Source of the DNA: Ophthalmolycus amberensis
Taxonomy: Eukaryota; Chordata; Actinopteri; Perciformes; Zoarcidae
Length of the DNA: 64,000 nucleotides
Direction of reading: 5' to 3'
NCBI GenBank assembly: GCA_024529925.1
Contig: JAFEUB010001026.1
Coordinates: 316,001 to 380,000, forward strand
Made by a program: the position numbers and the translations under genes. Shown here piece by piece: positions 57,050 through 64,000 of this stretch (position 1 is its first letter; each line of letters opens with the position of its first letter). The notes beneath the pieces were generated by a model. The model made no database searches. It saw nothing but the letters and a program-made list of their open reading frames with translations, and was not told the origin of the DNA.

Positions 57050-57600
57050 GAGAGACTTGTTTTATAATTTAACAATGATTTATTATACAAGCTTCAAATA
57101 TGCAAAGTGCAAAGTCTTTGGCGATTGGACTCCATCCTGAAGTACTATCACCGAGGGTAGGGATACAGAGGTCCAATAGGCCTAATCCCCCCTGGAGTCC
57201 AGACACTGGTGGTGGTGGTGAAAGGAGTTGTTGCCATCTGAAGATGAATCAGGAGCCTGACTGTGATGCTGACTGGAGGCGACTGGGGTGGAGGAGGATC
57301 GCATCTGCTTAGCTGAAATGACAACTGACAGCAGCCGAGAGGAGAACACTATTTAAAGTTTGACAGCAACGATACGATTGGCTTCAGGAACCGGTGTGCA
57401 GAATCTGGTTGGTTACTTTAAAAGTGCACACCCCCAATCAGCTGATAGAGTAATTACAAGGAGTGGAGAGACAGATTACTAGTGAGTGTCTTCCTGACTG
57501 AACTTGCGCTTGAGCTACATACAGTCAACTCCATACATCAAGATAAATATGCACAGCCCTCTATTCCTCTTACATTACTAAATGTTTATATCCATAACGC
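57050..57600 (-). mobile_element. LTR-like repeat, minus orientation
   Basis: On the minus strand this contains gtgtctggactccagggggg, an ataataaatcattg polyadenylation-like signal at about 57070-57085, and caagtctctcctgattgaaa, shared with 23200-23375. This resembles an LTR R/U5 end. The termini and target duplication were not found. Confidence 0.5.
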
Positions 57601-57704
57601 CCCAACATCACGATACATCTGAATCTCCCATGTCTCCATCATTTTGTAAAACTACTCTTTAAATCACCATTTACTGTATATAGTGATAGATAATGGTGAT
57701 TATT

Positions 57705-57955
57705 GTTGGAATGCTGTTAAGCATTCCAACTATTGTTCTTCGAATCTTTATTCAACTTCTATTTCTTCCGTCGCACCTCTTCTTCTCCTTCATTTTTTAA
57801 GCTACAGAAACCATTCAACTATCAAAATGTTCAGCTCTTTCACCATTGGGGTGCTATGACTTTTAATATTTCTAACCTTTAAACTTTTTGAATTATTAAG
57901 CTTTTTATTTTCAATGGGATCTCTATGGAGAATATTTTCAAATGGCTTCAGGCAC
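57705..57955 (+). repeat. repeat starting with a 10-bp hairpin, copy 1
   Basis: gttggaatgc/gcattccaac (57705-57730) forms a perfect 10-bp inverted pair around tgttaa. The sequence after it (caaaatgttcagctctttca, gaattattaagctttt) recurs at 59608-59812. Confidence 0.7.
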
Positions 57956-58049
57956 ACAGGTGTTCGCGATTGAGCCAATTAGTGATGTTGATAAACACAG
58001 ACTCACAGACACACGCGCACATACACTCCTCTCCCTCTATCTCTCTGTG

Positions 58050-58170
58050 TCTCTCTCTCATACAGTCTTTCAGGTCTTAGGGATCTTTAGAGGTCTTTCC
58101 CCCCTCCTCCACCCCCCCCCCCCCCCACACACACACACACACACACACACCCCATTTTAAAATAAAAGCC
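58050..58170 (+). repeat. duplicated poly-C/(CA)n segment, copy 1
   Basis: catacagtctttcaggtctt, a C16-like run, (CA)n and ccccattttaaaataaaagcc. The same order returns at 58750-58840, and the last part at 58935-58985. Confidence 0.85.
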
Positions 58171-58330
58171 GCACACACATGATTTGTTGCAGCTGTTACG
58201 TGTTGCAGCTCGGCCAATCAGATATGAGGATTCTGATAAGTTTCCTGATTCGAGTGACATTTACACACACCGCGACACAAGAGGGAGAGACGAGGAAAGA
58301 CATGGCAGAGCAGGACAATAGTCATGTAAG
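58160..58330 (+). mobile_element. hAT/ZBED-type element, 5' internal fragment
   Basis: cagctcggccaatcagatat, gataagtttcctgattcgag and following match 50205-50310. Confidence 0.65.
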
Positions 58331-58372
58331 CTGTAAAAGATAAAACATAGTACAATCTCCAAATGAGAAAGT

Positions 58373-58507
58373 TTGCCAGAGATATCAGAGCCTCTCTCTC
58401 GCTCTCTCTCTGCCTCTCCCTCTCTGCCTCTCTCTCTCTGCCTCTCTCTCTCTCTCTGCCTCTCTCTCTCTCTCTCTCTCTGCCTCTCTCTCTGCCTCTC
58501 TCTCTGC

Positions 58508-58538
<31 letters not shown>

Positions 58539-58745
58539 CCTCTCTCTCTGCCTCTCTCTCTCTCTCTGCCTCACTAATTCTTTCTTCTCTCTCTCTCTCT
58601 CTCTCTCACTAATTATTTCTTCTCTCTCTCTCTCTCTCTCTCTCTCGCGCTCTCACTAATTCTTTCCTCTCTCTCTCTCTCACTAATTCTTTCTTCTCTC
58701 TCTCACTAATTCTTTCCTCTCTCTCTCTCTCCCTGTCTGTGTCTC
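58373..58745. repeat. CT-rich low-complexity tract
   Basis: (CT)n with regular gcctctctct units and, toward its end, cactaattctttcttctctc units resembling the 59816-64000 satellite. Confidence 0.95.
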
Positions 58746-58985
58746 TCTCTCATACAGTCATTCAGGTCTTAGAGACTTTTAGAGGACCCCCCCCCCCCCC
58801 CACACACACACACACACCCCCCATTTCAAAATAAAAGCCCCAAAGAGTGAATTCTAATTGAAATGCTTGTGATGAAGCCAGGCATTTAATAACCTCTGTT
58901 TATGTGTGTCAGACATTATGATTATGTCTCCTCTCCCCCTCTCCCCCCCCACCCAGCACCACCCTTTCAAAATAAAAGCCCCATG
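58746..58985 (+). repeat. duplicated poly-C/(CA)n segment, copies 2 and 3
   Basis: 58746-58840 repeats the order of 58050-58170. 58935-58985 repeats the C-rich tract followed by tttcaaaataaaagcccca. Confidence 0.8.
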
Positions 58986-59039
58986 GATTAACTGTATTTA
59001 AACAAGCTCAAAATTAGGCTTTTTTGTTTAAAAAATGAA

Positions 59040-59605
59040 TGCTCTTACTAATACTGCGACAACTACTACTGCTGCTGCTAATATAGTATTACTACTACTG
59101 CTACTACTACTTCTACTATAACTTTTGCTGTTGCTACTATTACTACTACTGCTACTGCTATTACTGCTACCATCAATATTATTACTACCACTACTGCTAT
59201 TACTACCACTACTACTATTACTTATACGACAACTGCTACTACTACTGCTATTCATGCTACTAAAAGTAGTAATACTACTACAGCTATTAGTACGACTGCT
59301 ACTAGTACTACTACTACTGCTACATCTTCTACTGCCATTACTAGTACTACTACTACTACTACTGTGATATTAAATACTACGACCAATACTACAGCTATGA
59401 CTACTGATACTACGTCTTCTACTACTTCTTCTAATTACTAATACTTCTAACTACTAATAATACTTCTACTACAACTACAACTTCTACTACTACTACAAAT
59501 ATCACTACTACTACTACTAGTACTTATTCTAATGCTACTAATACTTCTACTAATAATACTTCTACTACAACTTATACTACTACAAATATCACCACTGATG
59601 CATTT
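59040..59605. repeat. ACT-rich trinucleotide repeat region
   Basis: About 560 bp of degenerate (ACT)n with GCT, ATT and AGT variants. Ser- and Leu-repeat frames on both strands are artefacts. Confidence 0.93.
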
Positions 59606-59607
59606 TT

Positions 59608-59812
59608 TTAAGCCTCCGAAACTGTTCAAATATCAAAATGTTCAGCTCTTTCAGGAGAGGTGTGATATGACTTTTCATATTTGTAATCTTTAAACTCTTT
59701 GAATTATTAAGCTTTTTGCAATTTGTTTTTGAATTGGATATCTATTTTCAGCAATGTTTTTGCGATTAATTTCAGTTTTCAGCATTCCAACGCATTTTCA
59801 GCAGGAAATGCT
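59608..59812 (+). repeat. hairpin-repeat family, copy 2
   Basis: Matches 57790-57910 (caaaatgttcagctcttt, ctttgaattattaagctttt) and continues to ttttcagcattccaacgcat. The phrase gttggaatgctgttaagc recurs alone at 59937-59954, inside the CT satellite. Confidence 0.7.
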
Positions 59813-59815
59813 TTT

Positions 59816-62800
59816 TCTAGTTCTTTCTTCTCTCTCTCTCTCGCACGCACGCACTCTCTCTCTCTCACACGCACCTACGCACGCTCTCTCTCTCTCTCTC
59901 ACTCATTCTTTCTTCTCTCTCTCTCTCTCACTAATTGTTGGAATGCTGTTAAGCACTCTCTCACTCACTCACTCATTCTTTCTTCTCTCTCGCTCTCTCA
60001 CTCACTCATTCTTTCTTCTCTCTCTCTCTCTCTCTCACTCACTCATTCTTTCTTCTCTCTCTCTCTCACTCATTCTTTCTTCTCTCTCGCTCTCTCTCAC
60101 TCATTCTTTCCTCTCTCTCTCTCACTCATTCTTTCTTCTCTCTCTCTCACTCATTCTTTCTTCTCTCTCTCTCTCTCTCACTCATTCTTTCCTCTCTCTC
60201 TCTCACTCATTCTTTCTTCTCTCTCTCTCACTCATTCTTTCTTCTCTCTCTCTCACTCATTCTTTCTTCTCTCTCTCTCACTCATTCTTTCTTCTCTCTC
60301 TCTCACTCATTCTTTCTCTCTCTCTCTCTCACTCATTCTTTCTTCTCTCATCTTCTCTCTCTCTCACTCATTCTTTCCTCTCTCTCTCTCACTCATTCTT
60401 TCTTCTCTCTCTCTCACTCATTCTTTCTTCTCTCTCTCTCACTCATTCTTTCCTCTCTCTCTCTCACTCATTCTTTCTTCTCTCTCTCTCTCACCCACTT
60501 TCTTCTCTCTCTCTCACTCATTCTTTCTTCTCTCTCTCTCTCACTCACTCATTCTTTCTTCTCTCTCTCTCTCACTCATTCTTTCTTCTCTCTATCTCTC
60601 ACTCATTCTTTCTTCTCTCTCTCTCACTCATTCTTTCTTCTCTCTCGCTCTCACACATTCTTTCTTCTCTCTCACTCATTCTTTCTTCTCTCTCTCACTC
60701 ATTCTTTATTCTCTCTCTCTCACGCATTCTTTCTTCTCTCTCTCTCTCACTCATTCTTTCTTCTCTCTCTCTCTCACTCATTCTTTCTTCTCTCTCTCTC
60801 ACTCATTCTTTCTTCTCTCTCTCTCACTCATTCTTTCTTCTCTCTCTCTCTCACTCATTCTTTCTTCTCTCTCACTCATTCTTTCTTCTCTCTCTCTCAC
60901 TCATTCTTTATTCTCTCTCACTCATTCTTTCTTCTCTCTCTCTCTCACTCATTCTTTCTTCTCTCTCTCTCTCACTCATTTTTTCTTCTCTCTCTCTCAC
61001 TCATTCTTTCTTCTCTCTCTCTCTCTCTCACTCATTCTTTCTTCTCTCTCTCTCACTCATTCTTTCTTCTCTCTCTCTCTCTCTCACTCATTCTTTCTTC
61101 TCTCTCTCTCTCACTCATTCTTTCTTCTCTCTCTCGCTCACTCATTCTTTCTTCTCTCTCTCTCACTCATTCTTTATTCTCTCTCTCTCTCACTCATTCT
61201 TTATTCTCTCTCTCACTCATTCTTTCTTCTCTCTCTCTCACTCATTCTTTCTTCTCTCTCTCTCTCACTCATTCTTTCTTCTCTCTCTCTCTCACTCATT
61301 CTTTCGTCTCTCTCTCTCTCACTCATTCTTTCTTCTCTCTCTCTCTCACTCATTCTTTCTTCTCTCTCTCTCTCTCATTCTTTCTTCTCTCTCGCTCACT
61401 CATTCTTTCTTCTCTCTCTCTCACACTCATTCTTTCTTCTCTCTCTCTCTCACTCATTCTTTCTTCTCTCTCTCTCACTCATTCTTTCTTCTCTCTCTCT
61501 CTCACTCATTCTTTATTCTCCTTCTCTCACTCATTCTTTCTTCTCTCTCTCACACATTCTTTCTTCTCTCTCTCTCTCTCACTCATTCTTTCTTCTCTCT
61601 CTCTCTCACTCATTCTTTCTTCTCTCTCTCTCTCTCACTCATTCTTTCTTCTCTCTCTCTCACTCATTCTTTCTTCTCTCTCTCTCTCTTTCTTTCTTCT
61701 CTCTCTCTCACTCACTTTATTCTCTCTCTCACTCACTCACTCATTATTTCCTCCCTCTCTCTCTCTCACTCACTCACTCACTCATTATTTTCTAACTCTC
61801 TCACTCACTCATTCTTTCTTCTCTCTCTCTCTCTCACTCACTCATTCTTTCTTCTCTCTCACTCACTCATTCTTTCTTCTCTCTCACTCATTCTTTCTTC
61901 TCTCTCTCTCTCTCATTCTTTCTTCTCTCTCTCTCACTCACTTTATTCTCTCTCTCACTCATTCTTTCTTCTCTCTCTCACTCACTTTATTCTCTCTCTC
62001 TCTCATTCTTTCTTCTCTCTCTCTCACTCACTTTATTCTCTCTCTCACTCACTCACTCATTCTTTCCTCCCTCTCTCTCTCTCTCTCACTCACTCACTCA
62101 CTCATTCTTTTCTCTCTCTCTCACTCACTCACTCATTCTTTCTTCTCTCTCTCTCTCTCTCACTCACTCATTCTTTCTTCTCTCTCTCTCACTCATTCTT
62201 TCTTCTCTCTCTCTCACTCATTCTTTCTTCTCTCTCTCTCACTCATTCTTTCTTCTCTCTCTCTCACTCATTCTTTCCTCTCTCTCTCTCACTCATTCTT
62301 TCTTCTCTCTCTCTCACTCATTCTTTCTTCTCTCTTACTCATTCTTTCTTCTCTCTCACTCACTCATTCTTTCTTCTCTCTCTCTCTCACTCATTCTTTC
62401 TTCTCTCTCTCTCTCACTCATTATTTCTTCTCTCTCTCTCTCACTCATTCTTTCTTATCTCTCTCTCACTCATTCTTTCTTCTCTCTCACACATTCTTTC
62501 TTCTCTCTCTCTCACTCATTCTTTCTTCTCTCTCTCTCACTCATTCTTTCTTCTCTCTCTCTCACTCATTCTTTCTTCTCTCTCTCTCACTCATTCTATC
62601 TTCTCTCTCTCTCTCACTCATTCTTTCTTCTCTCTCTCTCTCACTCATTTTTTCTTCTCTCTCTCTCACTCATTCTTTCTTCTCTCTCTCTCTCACTCAT
62701 TCTTTCTTCTCTCTCTCTCTCACTCATTCTTTCTTCTCTCTCTCTCACTCATTCTTTCTTCTCTCTCTCTCTCTCTCACTCATTCTTTCTTCTCTCTCTC

Positions 62801-64000
62801 TCTCACTCATTCTTTCTTCTCTCTCTCTCTCACTCATTCTTTCTTCTCTCTCTCTCACTCATTCTTTATTCTCTCTCTCTCTCACTCATTCTTTATTCTC
62901 TCTCTCACTCATTCTTTCTTCTCTCTCACTCATTCTTTCTTCTCTCTCTCACTCATTCTTTCTTCTCTCTCTCTCTCACTCATTCTTTCTTCTCTCTCTC
63001 TCTCACTCATTCTTTCTTCTCTCTCTCTCACTCATTCTTTCTTCTCTCTCTCTCTCACTCATTCTTTCTTCTCTCTCTCTCTCTCATTCTTTCTTCTCTC
63101 TCGCTCACTCATTCTTTCTTCTCTCTCACTCATTCTTTCTTCTCTCTCTCTCACACTCATTCTTTCTTCTCTCTCTCTCTCACTCATTCTTTCTTCTCTC
63201 TCTCTCACTCATTCTTTCTTCTCTCTCTCTCTCACTCATTCTTTATTCTCCTTCTCTCACTCATTCTTTCTTCTCTCTCTCACACATTCTTTCTTCTCTC
63301 TCTCTCTCTCACTCATTCTTTCTTCTCTCTCTCTCACTCATTCTTTCTTCTCTCTCTCTCTCACTCATTCTTTCTTCTCTCTCTCTCACTCATTCTTTCT
63401 TCTCTCTCTCTCTCTTTCTTTCTTCTCTCTCTCTCACTCACTTTATTCTCTCACTCACTCACTCATTATTTCCTCCCTCTCTCTCTCTCTCTCACTCACT
63501 CACTCACTCATTCTTTTCTAACTCTCTCACTCACTCATTCTTTCTTCTCTCTCTCTCTCTCTCTCTCACTCACTCACTCATTCTTTCTTCTCTCTCACTC
63601 ACTCATTCTTTCTTCTCTCTCACTCATTCTTTCTTCTCTCTCTCTCATTCTTTCTTCTCTCTCTCTCACTCACTTTATTCTCTCACTCATTCTTTCTTCT
63701 CTCTCTCACTCACTTTATTCTCTCTCTCTCTCATTCTTTCTTCTCTCTCTCTCACTCACTTTATTCTCTCTCTCACTCATTCTTTCTTCTCTCTCTCACT
63801 CACTCACTCATTCTTTCCTCCCTCTCTCTCTCTCTCACTCACTCACTCACTCATTCTTTTCTCTCTCTCTCACTCACTCACTCATTCTTTCTTCTCTCTC
63901 TCTCTCACTCACTCACTCATTCTTTCTTCTCTCTCTCTCTCTCACTCACTCACTCATTCTTTCTTCTCTCTCTCTCACTCATTCTTTCTTCTCTCTCACT
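59816..64000. repeat. CT-rich satellite, at least 4.2 kb, runs off right edge
   Basis: A tandem array of 25-31-bp units with core actcattctttcttctctc and a variable-length (CT)n spacer. Rare variants (ttattc, cacacattc, tttcctccctc, tcactcactcac) mark a higher-order duplication of about 1.7 kb: cttctctcac after ttattctc at 61511 and 63241, and tctaactctc at 61791 and 63517. Very long Ser/Leu/Phe/His frames run through it only because the repeat lacks stop triplets. Confidence 0.97.

Noticed and set aside
57942..58160. Short frame ending in a His/Thr run
   Set aside because: Overlaps the poly-C/(CA)n cassette. Low complexity only.
59723..63521. Open frames of 690 and 1255 codons rich in Ser, Leu, Phe and His
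   Set aside because: They run through a CT-rich satellite that has no stop triplets in these frames. Sequence is pure repeat with no domain or start context.

Overview
The window looks like an intergenic, repeat-dominated piece of a ray-finned (teleost-type) fish genome. The evidence is the mix of families: jockey/CR1/L2-type LINE fragments with the ATTGAATTGA-like 3' tail, a sushi-like Ty3/gypsy element, hAT (ZBED-type) and PIF/Harbinger (HARBI1-type) DNA transposons and their short non-autonomous relatives, solo LTRs, tRNA-derived SINE sequence, and many long (CA)n, (GA)n, (TA)n and (CT)n tracts. I found no convincing host protein-coding exon, rRNA, functional tRNA, CRISPR array or bacterial-type operon. 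Most open frames are shadows of repeats.

Layout. 0-1 kb: 5' part of a LINE ORF2 with an intact endonuclease domain, minus strand, running off the left edge. 1.16-1.87 kb: exactly eighteen 39-bp minisatellite units. 2.9-12 kb: hAT-type elements (several with clear 8-bp target duplications) in AT-rich unique sequence. 14.7-17.6 kb: a decayed L2-like LINE, plus strand. 17.9-18.7 kb: long (AG)n and (GT)n. 20.2-23.0 kb: a Harbinger-like MITE fragment, then one solo LTR nested in another. 26.4-30.4 kb: a Ty3/gypsy element with gag, protease, RT, RNase H and integrase in broken frames, lacking a 3' LTR. 36-40 kb: a nest of a solo LTR, an LINE fragment split by a hAT element, a Harbinger-like MITE, and a hAT carrying a long-inverted-repeat MITE. 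44.3-47.9 kb: a 3-kb Harbinger element with remnants of both of its genes, itself split by a 1.3-kb hAT. 50.0-53.5 kb: a hAT/ZBED fragment abutting a minus-strand L2-like LINE with an SGNH-esterase ORF1 and a full endonuclease. 55.6-57.6 kb: SINE and LTR-like fragments. 57.7-64.0 kb: satellite-like DNA, ending in at least 4.2 kb of CT-rich tandem repeat.

The genes do not form a pathway. They are separate transposition machineries, nearly all inactivated, and their nesting gives a relative order of insertion. I found no undescribed system. The items most worth checking are the nested insertions with exact target duplications, two perfect hairpins (30715-30770 and 38298-38337), the frame-preserving 39-bp minisatellite, and the higher-order structure of the terminal CT satellite. 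Repeat family names come from recognised motifs and memory, not a database search. Many boundaries of degenerate repeats are approximate; those with target-site duplications are exact.
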